Source: Odontocerum albicorne | Taxonomy: Eukaryota; Arthropoda; Insecta; Trichoptera; Odontoceridae | Direction of reading: 5' to 3' | DNA length: 64,000 nt | Assembly (NCBI GenBank): GCA_949825065.1 | Contig: OX463849.1 | Location: forward strand, 40,763,852-40,827,851 | Shown here: positions 45,940 through 58,145 of the stretch, piece by piece | Position numbering within the stretch: position 1 is the stretch's first letter | How the letters are laid out: every line of letters starts with the position of its first letter | Translations under genes and position numbers: made by a program | The notes under the pieces: model-generated | What the model was told of the DNA's origin: nothing | The model's database searches: none | The model's input: only the letters and a program-made list of their open reading frames with translations

Positions 45940-46200
45940 TTATTTGACATTTTATTGCAAAATAACCTTAGGGTCTATTATCAGATGGTCACCTTTTCCA
46001 ACTGACTAGATAAAATTTTGTTAAATAAATAACACTATTCAAATAACTGTTCATTTGTACAAAATTCATAAATATCTTCAATCATCAATTGATAGAAGAA
46101 TGAAGGGATGGGGGAGAGAAAAGGCAAACGAAGAATAAAATATGTTACCAGTTTAGTTTTTAGTTACGAGTTACGTCACGTTGTGAGTTTTTTTAAACTA
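45940..46200 (-). pseudogene. Old LINE-B-type 3' UTR (minus strand)
   Basis: attttattgcaaaataac at the left, then accttttccaactgactaga, and further right gaagggatgggggagagaaa align with the LINE-B 3' UTR at 22430-22680, heavily substituted. Confidence 0.65.
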
Positions 46201-46689
46201 ATTTGCTACGAAAATTGAGAAAAAAAGTGAATAATGTAAGGAATTGAAAAGCCTTAAAATACAAAAGTAGTTAAATTGTGTTCATAAGTAAAAAAAAATT
46301 GTGCCAGAAATTTGACACATAATTTGCGGATTTGACACCTTTTTCACTAAAACCTCATAAAGGTGGCAAAAATGTATAAAAGCCGTTATTAACAAACTTC
46401 TTTAGTTTTTTATGTAAGTTTAGTTTTAAGTGCAGTTTTTAGAGAAATCTTGAGAAATCAGTAAAAATTTAACTAGTATAACGTTGATTCATATTCTCAA
46501 ATACTTTAAAAGACTCTTTATGTCATTGCTAGACAATGCTAGGTACATTACACAGAAAATGCCGAGATTGTTAAAATAAATCGTTTTCAATTTTATTTTA
46601 CTTTTTATTTCTGTAATTTCTGAATTCCTGTTATAAGAAAAAATGTGGAGTATCAATGTATGGAAAAAAGGTGGAATTAAGATATCAGA
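46201..46689. other. AT-rich stretch, nothing recognised
   Basis: No gene or repeat family recognised. Confidence 0.3.
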
Positions 46690-46900
46690 AATTAATGCAT
46701 GAATAAAATTAATGTTGTTAAGTAAGATAAAGAAAGGAGCGTTAATATGGTTTGGACATATGTAGATAATGAATGATTGATTGTATCAACAGATTTGAAA
46801 TGTGAGGTGAAAAAGGCAAATCAAGTGGACCAGATTTTGAAAGAAGGTAAATTAAGAAATATCAATTATAGAAGAATTGTAGAGGGATAGTTGTGTCCTT
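46690..46900 (+). pseudogene. LINE-A scrap
   Basis: ttgttaagtaagataaagaa, gcgttaatatggtttggaca (LIWFGH), then aatcaagtggaccagatttt (VDQIL) and gaaggtaaattaagaaatat follow LINE-A order. Confidence 0.6.
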
Positions 46901-47389
46901 GGAAAGAAAGGTATGGAAATCTGTAAATATACGTGTATTTACTTTTGTAATTTTTAATAAATTATTCTCGATCGCACTAAATGTATTTGAAAAATATCTT
47001 TATACGCGTCATACCATTACCCGGAATCAACAAATAAAAGTAATTAAAACAACAATTTGGGCATTCAAAGACTAATAAAATATTCCTCCTTGAGATCCCC
47101 ATCATTATCTCCAATCAGCAGCCGGATCTCACAGATTTATTACCATGGTAACTGTGTTTGATTTATAGTTAACAACTTTATCATTCATTAAATTTACATA
47201 ACGATCGCCTATACTCATGTACACCTCTGTGGCCTGTAACCTAATTAAATCACCCAGGGATTATTTATTCAAAACGGTTATTAAACTTTGTTAACTGATT
47301 TTAAGATAAATTTAATTAACAGGCTTCAATAAAGTGTTTTTTTATTGTTTTTATTTGTAGATGTAAGTGGTTTAGTGATAACCTTATGC
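46901..47389. other. AT-rich stretch, nothing recognised
   Basis: No gene or repeat family recognised. Confidence 0.3.
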
Positions 47390-47530
47390 GGTAGGTACAT
47401 ATTTCTATGTACCGAGTTTAAAAACATTGAAGTAGGCAAGTGATTCAACCGTTCTGGCAATATTTGGGCACGCAATGATGCAACAACACTGGTACACGTC
47501 TGGCACGTGAGAGTATTGTAATATTTTTTT
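47390..47530 (+). repeat. Dispersed repeat F, copy 3
   Basis: aagtaggcaagtgattcaac, caacaacactggtacacgtc, gcacgtgagagtattgta. The last word also occurs in altered form at 21518. Confidence 0.6.
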
Positions 47531-47539
47531 TCAAAACTC

Positions 47540-47620
47540 CCACTTTCTTGTCCTTTCCCATCTATCATCTCCTTTCCAAGTCTTTAGTGACATTTCCAAA
47601 TATTTAGTTTTACTATTTCT
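47540..47620 (+). pseudogene. LINE-B relative, 3' UTR scrap
   Basis: ctcctttccaagtctttagt, gacatttccaaatattta match 36970-37020 (the old LINE-B relative). Confidence 0.5.
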
Positions 47621-48599
47621 TTCCTTATGTTTCTTAATGCGTTTATTATGTTTAAGTTTAACATTTCGGAAATAACATTATGTGCTCAGTACAACAGGGA
47701 GTGAGAACTTCTGCTAGTTGTAAAGGATGCGATTGAAAAAGATGACTCAGACAAGTTGCAAGAACTGAAGCTCTTTGTCCTATATGTAACATGATATGCC
47801 TTGGACCCAATCAATACCATCGGGTGGATGACAAGTGTCTAACTAACGAAGTTATAGAGATCGTCTTAAGAACAAAAATATGAACACAACACAGAAATAT
47901 ATTCGCATGCTTTATAAAACCACGTGATATATAGTTTCTTCAGACTCAAAGGATAGCTGATGATGAACACTAAGAAAAAGTTCGCAGGTTTCATTCAGAA
48001 CGCCTAATTATAAACGATATTTAATGATTGTTCCTCAAAATTTTACATGGATTCCAAAAATTACACAGCTTAAATGAGATTAGTCAAAAGGACTTGGATT
48101 GCGTGCCTAAATTCCATAATATATGACTCATCCAAACAATGGATGCTGAGATCTCCCTCCTCCCGGGGAGGGCTACAGATGAATCTTCTCACGATATATG
48201 AGAAATACAGTAGCAGTTCAGTTTGGAATTTTGCAAACAAATTATCCCCCATGTAATTTTGTTACTTAATATTGGTTTACAGTTCTGAACACGCGAGGGT
48301 TAAGGCCTAAAGGATCAATTTGATTGAGGTTCACAGTCAATTCCTTCATGCATGGTGATTAGGTGTTTTGTTATGTTTTTTTTTCATCGATCTTTTACCT
48401 ATATTTATTGGTTTCAGCACTAATAACGTCAAATATTATAGCTTTATTGGAGAGATCAAAACGAATTATGTAGTTGTAATGATGATGCGAACGTAACAGG
48501 ATTTGGAAGCATGAGAAAGCAAATTGGTATGTTTGTGAGATTTATATGAAGTCTTTTAAAATTCAATATTGAAAGAAGAATAGCATAAGGTGATGTGTT
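47621..48599. other. Stretch without a recognised gene
   Basis: A slightly GC-richer part at 48080-48190 gives 60-codon frames on both strands with no domain. Otherwise nothing recognised. Confidence 0.3.
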
Positions 48600-49070
48600 T
48601 ACCAACTGGAGCAATACAAAGGGAAGCAAATCTGGCTACTCCTGATGTAATTATTTAGCAAACTTGGATGTAGCAAAAAAGCGATAAAAGTAAGGTAAAT
48701 GTGTAAGAAACTAGAGTGTTGCGTGGAATGTGTGAGAAAACAATGCACGGGAGAATAAGGAATGAGGTTGCAGAGCAATATGTAGAATTAAACATGGTAT
48801 TGGTTCATTAACGTAGAAACAATAAATGACAGAAGGTTAATAATTTACACAAGAATAATAAAAGAATGACATATTGGGAAATATATAAAAAAATGTAGCT
48901 GAGTGATTTCAAATGATCTCAAATTTGTAAGAATGTAAAGTCTTTTTTATAGGACGGTATGCATGACAACATGCATGGACGTGACAGAGGTAGAATGGGT
49001 GTGTCAAGATGGAATGGGTGAATATCTATTCTCTTTTCCTACCCCAATAGGGGCATTCCATGGTGGTGCT
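48600..49070 (+). pseudogene. LINE-A relative, decayed
   Basis: gtgtgagaaaacaatgcacg...agaataaggaatgaggttg (MHGRIRNEV), a broken middle, then catgcatggacgtgacagag (CMDVTE) and ttcctaccccaataggggca at the end. The terminus matches the minus-strand piece at 3325. Confidence 0.55.
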
Positions 49071-51689
49071 AATGATGACATTATGATTTCGTGGTGGTGC
49101 ATATGATTACCTTATGATCATGGCATCAGTGATTAGATGTATCTTGCTGTGTTATTTTCTATTTCCTTTCTATCGTAGGATTTGAGTATCTTAGTGTTAT
49201 TTTGTCATATGTGTAGATAATGACTTTATACAGAACCTACTTTTAGCCAATTAACTTTTGTCATGTAGTTTGACCATTACATTTTTCGACGTTGGTTTCT
49301 ATCGCCTTATATTTTCCTCTTTCCTTTCACTTTTTGGTAAAAAGATGAAGATCTAATAGCAAGTTGTTATTTTCTCATATTCCTGTAAACTTTACAATCT
49401 TTAAAACTTTATTTTATTCATAATCTGATTACAACTGTGTTTATTTTTATTTTTACTATCCACAATACGTAATTAATAATTTACATTGCTCTCATGGAAA
49501 GGTGTACTTAAGGGTAACACGTTGAAACCCTCCATTTTGTAGATATAGAGAATCCCTTCACTAGGCAAGGTCTGTGACAATGCGGTCTCATTTCTTAATC
49601 ACAAATTATATGTATTTCTTCTAAATACTAAATCTGTCAGCTGTAACATTCATAATTAAATTCACATCCTTACACACACTTAAATCCCAAGCTATTAAAT
49701 ATTTAGTTCCAACCGCATCTTATTCTCAAACAAATGCATTGTAATCATTTTCAACAACTCTTTATCATACACTTTATATTCGCATCAGTCATTTACTCAT
49801 GTACCTCCAAAAATTCCTCACTCCACGCTCTCCCCCTGTCAAAGAGCCATCTTGTTATGTCATGTATGTGCAAAGTCTCATACTTTTCTGTTAAAAATGA
49901 AATTCGTTATACTCGTAGTACAATAATATATGTATGTCATTATTCAATCGTCAAAACTGAAAAAAATTACTATATTTTGATTCTGGATGGGTGGCAACTT
50001 GTTCGTCAGAGGATTGGAAATAACTCCCCTTTAATTTGGCGATGACGTCAAATGCACATTGTTGAAAATTATAGAGCAATTGATCAATGCGCAATTAACT
50101 ACAGCGCGAAAAGATCATTAACGAAAAAGTATTTTTTATCCGCCACCCGGAGTGCAGATATGAGACACAATCCAGTGGCGTAAATTTTGAGAAAATAACC
50201 TTGTGTGCCTTTATTTTTTATTGACCAATTATCCAGTTTCATACAATTACAAAATATATGCACTACATTGAGAGAGTTACGAGTATATCCCCTCCCTCCA
50301 AGTGTACAGAACAGTTGATGGAACTCCTTTAAAAAAAAAGTTCATTGATAATAATATAATATAATATATAGCATGCAAATATAAATCTCAAAACTGCATG
50401 TATATGATAAGACAATAGAAAAGAGAATACATTTGAGAGATAACTTATTAAATGGTCTGGGCTCATCAAATTGTCTGGAGGAAACTTATCAAATGATCTG
50501 AGCAATTTTAATAAACCATGAAACTATATATATTATATATGATACATGATTGATTAATACATCACAGAGCTAGAATCTTATGATCTTAGATGGATGAAGT
50601 CTAATGATTCGAATTCTATAATAAATTTAGTAAAAATGGATCTCAGAGTTTAAACTTTTAGAGTTTCATTCACGATACACGAATGCTAGAAAACTTGTAT
50701 AGTAAAATAAGTATACATTATTGTTGAGCAATTATGACTTTTAATGTTCAAATTAATTTGTGATTCCCATGCATATTAGTTTTTCAACATCAGACAAAGA
50801 TCAATGATTATTGACTAGGAAAATCATTAATTGCCAGCCAACGATTGTTCGTTTTTGGCAAGATAAAACATACGTTAAACAGTTAATAAAAGCAAGGTTT
50901 ACGTTTTAACGAGGGTGATAGCATTTTTATGTTCCGCCACAGAGCAGAACATTCATCTCAAGTCCATCCAGTCTTGATCTGTACGAAAAAGGGGCGTAGG
51001 AGATCATTCCGCAAACCAGTTTCTAATAGCACACCTCTGGATATCCCTCGAGTCTTTAAGCGGCGTTCCTTTAAGAAGTATGTAATGGTCTGCACGAGAG
51101 CGCACCAATAATTGGAGTATTTGTACTGCGTGGGAACGAGCGGATCAATAACTGATGAATATGTTGTCAAATTATCTTGTACAAATGTAGATAGCTCTCT
51201 GTGATATCATCATTAATACTATGTCTGCTTCTGCAACAGATTGTTTAGATATAAAATATTTGTGTTGAAAAATTAATTTAACAGATCGTTGACTAAAGCA
51301 ATTATTTATGTAAACTTTTTTTACTATCAGATCTGCAAAGGATCTAAGGATTTATCAGCCAGCTTCATGGTATCAATATATTATACTCGTAACAATTCTC
51401 AGGATGAAATCCAAGGAGTTTAATTTAAGAAACGAAAACTACACAACTTCAAGTAGATAATATACTATTTTTATACTTGAAAGTATGTTAGATGGGTTAC
51501 ACAAATTTAAAAATACTGCATATAAAATATGCAGGAAAAACCTATTTGTGAACAAACATATTTCCTTGAGAAAATTATTGTGATACTGTGACGTTAAAAT
51601 GTAAAATAAGTCAACATTATTCTTTAGCAGTGTAATAATAATAGTAATAAAAAGCCAATTGATACAACGCCGCTTACAGAGCAACATGT
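49071..51689. other. Longest stretch without a recognised element
   Basis: About 2.6 kb. A 103-codon plus-strand frame at 49734-50045 has no domain or repeat relation and poor protein-like composition. 50930-51180 is GC-richer with paired 60-70-codon frames on both strands; the minus-strand reading (ERRLKTRGISRGVLLETGL) could be an old retroelement end, but I cannot confirm it. Confidence 0.35.
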
Positions 51690-52140
51690 CATCAAGACTG
51701 CTTTAACTTGGGATTCGAGATCACCATTATTAACAGATTAAAATTATTATTAGAAAAAAAAATAATGGAGTGTCAGGATAAAAATAATGGAGTGTAAGGA
51801 TAAAAATAATGGAGTGTAAGGATAACAATAATGGAGTGTAAGGATAAAAATAATGGAGTGTAAGGATAAAAAATTGGTAGCTGCGGTCATTGGATTAGGA
51901 ACTTTCCCGCATCTGCATATGTTTAAGAAAACATATTTGGTAAGTAAATTGCATAAAACTTATCAAGGGAAGATGAACAACCTAAATTCCGCTATCTGAT
52001 AGTTACACATTTGACTTTAGGTGGAGTGTAGTGTTATTTATGTAGTGTTCATATCAAACCGTAAATTTTGATGAATTTCCAAAAAGGATTGTTTTTACGT
52101 GCTTCCTAAAGTTGTACACGTCATCTATATACGTATATCT
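51690..52140 (+). repeat. Repeat X, second copy (unknown coding remnant)
   Basis: Related to 12290-12490 plus 13145-13300. Coding-like text after the internal tandem repeat reads LVAAVIGLGTFPHLHMF, then KKTYLVSKLHKTYQGK, over about 40 codons, followed by the shared ctttaggtggagtgtagt block and caaaaaggattgttttt. I do not recognise the protein. Confidence 0.55.
51762..51871 (+). repeat. 22-bp tandem repeat, five units
   Basis: Unit ataatggagtgtaaggataa plus aa, five copies with two substitutions in total. It lies inside repeat X at a place where the other copy has none. Confidence 0.93.
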
Positions 52141-52839
52141 AACACGTTGAGGCAGACAAAGAGCGATTCAATTGAAATATTACTCAAGAAAACGTCAACA
52201 ACAAAAAAATAAAGTCCATTAATTAATTAAATATTACGCAATATAAAATGACTATTGTAATAACAAAACATATACGTAAAAATGACTAAAAACACTAATT
52301 ATGATTAACCAATCAAAAAATATATTTTTTGTATATTTTAATATTGTGCACAGATTCAGGAATACACAAATAATCAAAAATTGAAAAAAACCTTCTGTAG
52401 CTAAAACACTGGTATGTGAATATTTAAATTGACAAACGTTTTGAACCTTCGATGTCTTTTTTCAGCAAAAAGTAATTCAGTTTTGTTCTCGTGGCTGAGG
52501 GTCGTAAACGATGGTGACGTTAACTCAGTTCATGGTGATCAAGTTTCTCCACATTTGGCGATCGATAAGGCCACTTACAAAGTATCGCTTGTCCAATATT
52601 TCACTTTCCTTTACACTGCCTACAACCATACATCTTTCTCAATTATCTAGCTACCGTTTGGTAAGCCAAAGAAAAGTAATACGAGCTGAAGGTAGATAAT
52701 CGCCATCCCTAAACTTCAGGGTCCACGTTCCTATCCTGTTCAGGAAGACGGAGTAGTATCTTGACTAATTGTATTATTGTATTTAATGATATTGCCCGAT
52801 CTCTGCCTTATTTTTACGAGTTAAAAAAATATTTACATA
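52141..52839. other. Stretch without a recognised gene
   Basis: 52490-52770 is GC-richer (gtggctgagggtcgtaaacg, ttcatggtgatcaagtttct, gttcaggaagacggagtag). The minus strand may carry part of an RTE-type LINE but frames are broken. Confidence 0.3.
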
Positions 52840-53400
52840 CACACATACCATTTTTTCCTGTCGAGGTAGGCTGAGAAAACAGAGCGCCAGACTTTTCTAT
52901 CCCGTCACATATACTTCGCCTCTTCTACATGCATACACCTTCTCATATAACTTCTACTATTTATCTGACTTTTTACGTTTCTTTCTTTTTAAATATCATT
53001 CGCTTGATTCAAACATACTTTACTTGGTATTCCAATACTATTTGTACTTTATATTTATTTTGATAGTCTTTCCTCATCAATTTGTTCCACGTGTCCAAAC
53101 CATCGTACATTGCTGTTCTTCGACTTAATTTGATATTCATCAACTCATTCCATATTCTGCCGTACATTATCGTCCCATTTATTTGTCTCAATGCACGCAT
53201 TTTTACAGTATTTTTTCGACTTCTTTCAGTCTTTTCTAGTTCATGTTTTGTTCCCATATATAAAAGACGATACTTAAATATTGTTGTGGACTATGATCTA
53301 AGTAGATTTTGATTCTGACCTGTTCGAGTACATATGTTTTGTTGTCCCATTAACTTGTTTTCGTATCGCTACACGCCTAAAGGACATAAATATTTACCAT
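52840..53400 (-). pseudogene. LINE-A copy (minus strand)
   Basis: Minus-strand landmarks in order: aaacaagttaatgggacaac, tgggaacaaaacatgaacta, VKMRALRQINGTIMYGRIWN (open 82-codon frame 53257-53009), atggtttggacacgtgg, a VWMDQ-like segment, and the terminus cagagcgccagac...ggaaaaaatgg at 52850-52900. 5'-truncated near gcgtgtagcg. Confidence 0.78.
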
Positions 53401-53734
53401 GAACTGGCATGATGTGGAACCATTTTTAATGAATTACTATTTCATATTATAATATTGTTAAATCTTTACTTATTCTATTACAAGTTTTTGAATCCGACAA
53501 GTATTATTTATTCAACAATTCTTACAGCTTCGTATGCTTCTGATTACTTCATTTTTGCGACAACTATTGTAGTACCTGGTGGTAAGTAATACATCTCGGG
53601 CTCAAGAAAGAGACTATCGGCCATAATCGGCTAACTTCGGCTTTGTAGAGCGATGAGTGATTCAGATTTGTGATCGGAATGAGTTGGCCCTGCTTTGAAG
53701 GAGTGGGTGAATAGTTTTACCTTCAGAAATTCGT
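53401..53734. other. Stretch without a recognised gene
   Basis: Nothing recognised; a ctatcggccataatcggcta segment has internal repetition. Confidence 0.3.
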
Positions 53735-53985
53735 TTTTTTTCTTAGTCTACAAGTATAAAGGTGTGGGCTGAAAAACACCTGGTGTCCTCGCGGCCGGGC
53801 TCGCCATATATTGATGGAGTGTATCTCAGCCGGGGGAATGTTATGACATAAGCCCAGATCTTTTGATAACTTCTCTCTTAAATGTATTTTCTGCTTTTTA
53901 TCTTGAGATATATGTGTGATTTCGCAATGTATTTCTATGTGTATATATCATGTTGCTATCAAAAAACCTTTACTTATTAATTATT
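53735..53985 (+). repeat. Dispersed repeat G, copy 3
   Basis: Closest relative of the 23140 copy: cttagtctacaagtataaag, gtcctcgcggccgggctcgc, gtgtatctcagccggggg, tcttttgataacttctctct, gttgctatcaaaaaacc. Its CpG-rich core contrasts with the surroundings. Confidence 0.78.
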
Positions 53986-54861
53986 TATTTATATTGTTAA
54001 AAAATTTCAAATTTTTTAAATTTATTTAAAAGTAATGACTCATTAGTATGTAAATGTTTTCTGTTTTATTCAAAAGTACGAGTAAACCATATTCGATTAT
54101 TTTTATCAAAGTTTTTAAATTTAGCTTAGGGGAGCTTTATTTTACAATATAATATTTCATAATTAATGTAATTAATTAGTTAAACAACATTTATTATTAA
54201 ATAAATTCACGATTTAAGAATGGACCAGACCGGGATTTCGTATATAATATTTAATTTAATTTAGTTTTTATGGTTATCCCATTGGAACCGACCACTAGAA
54301 CCTCATATACATGAAGGGATAGCTGGTATACACATCTCAGGAAAAACGTAGAAAAAAAAACCAGATTGAGAGTCTATTTCAAGAAGAAGATATTCAATCA
54401 ATTGATTCAAAAGTAAAACAATTGGTCAAAATTTAACGTTGTTGATTTTAATTATATTTAGCGAACCGTTTTTTAACATTGCAAGTCAAATTGTAATCTA
54501 GTAGACCATTGGTAAACCCGGCGAGTTTCCTAGAATTTTTAATGTAAATTAACAAAATAATCGAATCACGTAAATCACAGCGAATTAAATTAACGTAAAT
54601 TAAACACTGGGTACGTGCTCATTGTATATCTAGATTAAATTAACCATTCTTTTAATAAAATAATGTACAGTGGTTTCTGCTTCGAACACTAATTCAAATC
54701 AACGATTTGGTGTATTTACTTGCATTAATATACTTTTGAAAAGAAGAAACGTGTTATCATTCTGATTTTTTAAATTTTTAACCTGTTGATTGAGGAAATA
54801 TAGTATTTTTTTTACAAAATAAAAAAATCTTTCACGGATTATGTTATATTATAATCAATTG
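53986..54861. other. AT-rich stretch, nothing recognised
   Basis: No gene or repeat family recognised. Confidence 0.3.
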
Positions 54862-54935
54862 TATATACAGTACACCTTGGCTTTTTAATTATATGACAAT
54901 CTCTTCCAATCAATCTGTATGAGGTTCGAAAGCAA
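54862..54935 (-). mobile_element. SINE-1/LINE-B tail scrap (minus strand)
   Basis: The minus strand reads gattggaagagattgtcata, then ccaaggtgtactgtatatac: the shared tail only. Confidence 0.5.
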
Positions 54936-55018
54936 ATATACATGAACAATATGATTAATTAAAAAAAAAAGAAATTTTTACGAAACAAAATTTTTTAAAG
55001 AAATAATTGTTAAGAGTT

Positions 55019-55036
55019 AGATACACCGATTGAGAT
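55019..55036 (+). repeat. Target-site duplication of LINE-D, left
   Basis: agatacaccgattgagat, repeated exactly at 55715-55732. Confidence 0.93.
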
Positions 55037-55714
55037 TGACCATTCAAGAACACAAATGCTGTCACTCCCGTAATGCAAATGGATGGAGAAACATTACCAA
55101 ATTGTGACTCCTTTAAGTATCTTGGGTCACTCATCCATAGCGATGGAGGATGTTCAGCAGATGTAACACATAGAATTAGTGTGGGATGGATGAAGTTTAG
55201 ATCAATGACAGGAGTTCTATGTGATCCGAAAATGCCAGTAAAGTTAAAACGAAAAGTATACCAAACAATTGTCAGACCCGCACTCCTCTATGGCTCCGAA
55301 TGCTGGATGATGTATACCTCTTACTCTAGGCAACTAGAAACTGCTGAAATGCGCATGCTAAGATGGTCAGCAGGTGTGTCCCTAAGAGACAAAATAAGAA
55401 GCTCACACATTCGTGGAAGCCTGGGTGTTACAGACATCAACAGCAAGATGGAGGAGAGGCGATTGAGATGGTATGGGCACGTTGGACGCAGAGCACCCGA
55501 TCACATTATGAACCAGGCAATCTCCATGGATCTTCCTCGAATAACAACCAGAGGAAGACCAAGGAATTCATGGGTGGTGCAAAGAGATAACCTGATGCAG
55601 AGGCACGGCCTGGGGGACGTAGTCCGGGACAGAAGAGCATACAACCTGAGGACGAGGAGAGCTGACCCCAACAGTCTTCGCAGACAATGAGTTGGGATGG
55701 AGCCAGGGAGAGAG
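55037..55714 (+). mobile_element. LINE-D (RTE clade) insertion, 678 bp
   Basis: Bracketed by a perfect 18-bp target-site duplication. Strongly 5'-truncated; the 3' end follows the stop codon by about 24 bases and lacks an A tail (it ends ...ggagagag). It appears to have landed in an older LINE-A copy, whose 3' end follows at 55735. Confidence 0.92.
55058..55690 (+). pseudogene. LINE-D RT C-terminus, intact to stop
   Basis: Open 205-codon frame (first Met 55073, though the frame enters from the truncation point). In order: CDSFKYLGSLIHSDGGCSAD, VTHRISVGWMKFRSMTGVLC, RPALLYGSECWMM, TAEMRMLRWSAGVSLRDKIR, RLRWYGHVGRRAPDH, the GRPRNSW segment and a basic C-terminus. These are the thumb and post-RT blocks of RTE-type elements. 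The FADD active site lay upstream. No internal lesion, so this is a young insertion, though dead on arrival by truncation. Confidence 0.9.
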
Positions 55715-55732
55715 AGATACACCGATTGAGAT
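55715..55732 (+). repeat. Target-site duplication of LINE-D, right
   Basis: Exact repeat of 55019-55036. Confidence 0.93.
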
Positions 55733-55734
55733 GT

Positions 55735-55845
55735 ATGTATGAAAATATATTTGAATTATGAGGAGTTGAAGAAAATATAATATGTCGTGATAGAAAAGTG
55801 TGCTACTCTGTCCTCTCTGCCTTCTCCGATGGGAATACGGTATAA
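55735..55845 (+). pseudogene. LINE-A 3' terminus
   Basis: gaggagttgaagaaaatata, gtcgtgatagaaaagtgtgc, ctctgtcctctctgccttct match the LINE-A terminus at 25400-25460. Confidence 0.65.
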
Positions 55846-57449
55846 TGTCTAATATACATTCTTGCTACCTAATAAAAATTCTTGAAGATTTTTCGAAGCA
55901 ACATATTTTACAAAATAGCGCTATACAAATCTGGGGGTTTTCAATAAATTGTCATTGTGCTGCATAAAAGGTCATTGTATAACATCGGCTACTTTTTAAA
56001 TGATTCCTATCCCACAGTGAAACTGATTATTTTCAATGGAACATAAAATTAAAACACATCATTGTTTTCTTGCACCTGGTTTTAAGCTAATCACTTTGTG
56101 ATTTTCTGATGTGAGTTAATTAAATTACACGATAATTTAAACTAAATGTGTTATGGTGTTATGAGGAACAGAGTAAGAAATGCCTTAAGATGTTTAAGTT
56201 TTTATGGGGAACAGGGTGAAAAGTAAGGAAGAGGATACATTTAATTGATCATTTATTTCATTTAATTGCTTTATAGATTTATATTGTTCTAAATCCATTG
56301 TTGCGTACAATAAACTTGATATGTGTAGTATTTTGAGGATTTAGATTATGTGTTATTATGTGTCCTGTGAACTCCTAAATTACAATCTTTCTTTCGTTAA
56401 TTGTTTTGAATATCCTCAAAGTTCTCCAATTAAATCGTGAATTTTCCAATTAAATCCAAAAAGTTCTCCAATTAAATACAAAATCCTGAATTATTTTTAA
56501 ACTGATTATTTGTTTTTGATTTCATTTATAACAAATAAGCCTTGAATACGACTTTGACTTGAAACAAACTGAAAACAAATTTCTTTGTATTATGTTTAAA
56601 ACGCGTTGACCTTGAGTTTAACTCTAGAATAAACTGGTTACTTTAATCTATAATTAATATTATTCGCACCTAATCTTGTAATTTACCACATATCGCTTCA
56701 GTTGTCTGATTGAACAAACTCATAATAACTTCTCCATACTTAAGATTAATCAGATATTACCGATGATGAAAATACTTTAGGTAAGTACTTCGTTTCATTT
56801 TCTCTATTTAACCCTTTCTGTTAGTTTATTTTCTCAAACAACGTGTTTATGTTATGTTATCATAGAATATTAGAAAAATACGATTATTATCATTTAACTT
56901 TGTATTGACGAATTATTAAATTGACTGTGGTCAAATTCTCTTATCTAAAACAAATGGAAGGTAGTTGGCTGGAAGAACAAGGAAGACTCGACGATCTCTA
57001 CTAGGATGAGCTAAACACTTGCCTTACTGTGCTAAAAAAACCCACCAGCCACGGTGCTGGACGCTAAGCGTCCAGTGAAAAATGTATATTTTAAATCAAA
57101 ATTATGCAAAATGTGCTAAGTTATTTTTTGTATTTTAACTATAAAAATCATTTTATTATGTATTAAAACGACGAATAATCAAATGAAATATAAGTCCTGG
57201 TCACTCGCTATCCATCACAGGGTGGCAAGTGTTAACAAGGTGTGCAGGATATGGAAAAAAGAGAGCGAGAGTTAATCTTATGAAGCTTTTCAGCCACAAT
57301 TCGTTCAGCAAGTCAATATAAAGCTTATATTCCTTTGTTTTTCTTAGTATTTTTTGAGTTTATGAAATTAGATTCCCTCTTGACTGCGGTTCGCTTGCGC
57401 AAAATTCTCAATGATCAACCAGTGAAAAAGAGATGCAAGTAAGCAATAT
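55846..57449. other. Long AT-rich stretch
   Basis: 56400-56480 has three imperfect copies of a ttctccaattaaat word. A perfect 19-base odd palindrome ctggacgctaagcgtccag sits at 57057-57075. No gene recognised. Confidence 0.4.
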
Positions 57450-57610
57450 ATTTATTTATTTACAAATGAATACAAAGTTTGTAAAAACAAGATAAACAAC
57501 AAAATAAAAACAGATAATTCAATATGGACAGTTAATTGGCATGGATCTGTGTTTGTTGCCTTTCATTTGCCGTGTCCTCAGTAAACTAGAATTTTTCCTG
57601 TATATTACGG
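57450..57610 (-). mobile_element. LINE-G 3' tail (minus strand)
   Basis: The minus strand reads agtttactgaggacacggc, aaatgaaaggcaacaaacac and ends in an aataaataaata tail. More diverged than the other tails. Confidence 0.78.
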
Positions 57611-57794
57611 AATACATAGTAATGTGATTTGACAATAAATCAGAAAAAAATGTATCTTAGCCATGCCCTTAGACCTGTTGACACGAGGGCAAGTCGTTTG
57701 CGTTTATCATGGTATAGCCGCTATAAAATAGGAATTTAGCTTTACTAAAAATAATAATCAGTAGATGACATTAGTTAACTGTGTAGTATTCTCC

Positions 57795-58145
57795 ATATTA
57801 TAATATTTATGAAGCAGAAACATGGATGGGGAAAAAGATGGAAAGAAGCACGATAGATGTCTTTAAAATGAGGTGTTGGCGGTGGATGTTCCGTATCCCT
57901 TAGATAGCAAGCAATCATAACACATTTGTCCACGTCACCAGAAAGAATAACGAGCGTCTGTATAAGCTGGTTATCACGGGGACAGTTGAGGGGAAACAAG
58001 CAAAATGAATGTGTTTTATTAGACCAAGACTTAAACGTCACATTAAACATGGTTTAGGATCGGCAATCCGTCGTGGTTCTCTGCTATGGGCATGTGGACA
58101 TGCCCATAGCAGAGAACCACGACGCTCAGCATTGATTACGTGATG
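57795..58145 (+). pseudogene. LINE-H (RTE-type) remnant with hairpin
   Basis: Plus-strand text reads YEAETWMGKKMERS, FKMRCWRWMFRIP, RKNNERLYKLVITG, then PRLKRHIKHGL: C-terminal blocks of an RTE-type LINE with stops between them. A 26-bp hairpin (58070-58123) interrupts the end, followed by cgctcagcattgattacgtg and a gaagaagaag tail. The minus-strand 91-codon frame here is an artefact. Confidence 0.68.
58070..58123. repeat. 26-bp perfect snap-back hairpin, 2-nt loop
   Basis: gtcgtggttctctgctatgg begins the left arm; the complement follows after only GG. It is located within the LINE-H terminus. Confidence 0.92.

Noticed and set aside
49734..50045. 103-codon frame as a host gene
   Set aside because: No domain, no repeat relation, no splice or start context I could support; length is within chance for AT-rich DNA of this size.
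57775..58050. 91-codon minus-strand frame
   Set aside because: Opposite strand of the LINE-H remnant, whose plus-strand reading shows RTE blocks.
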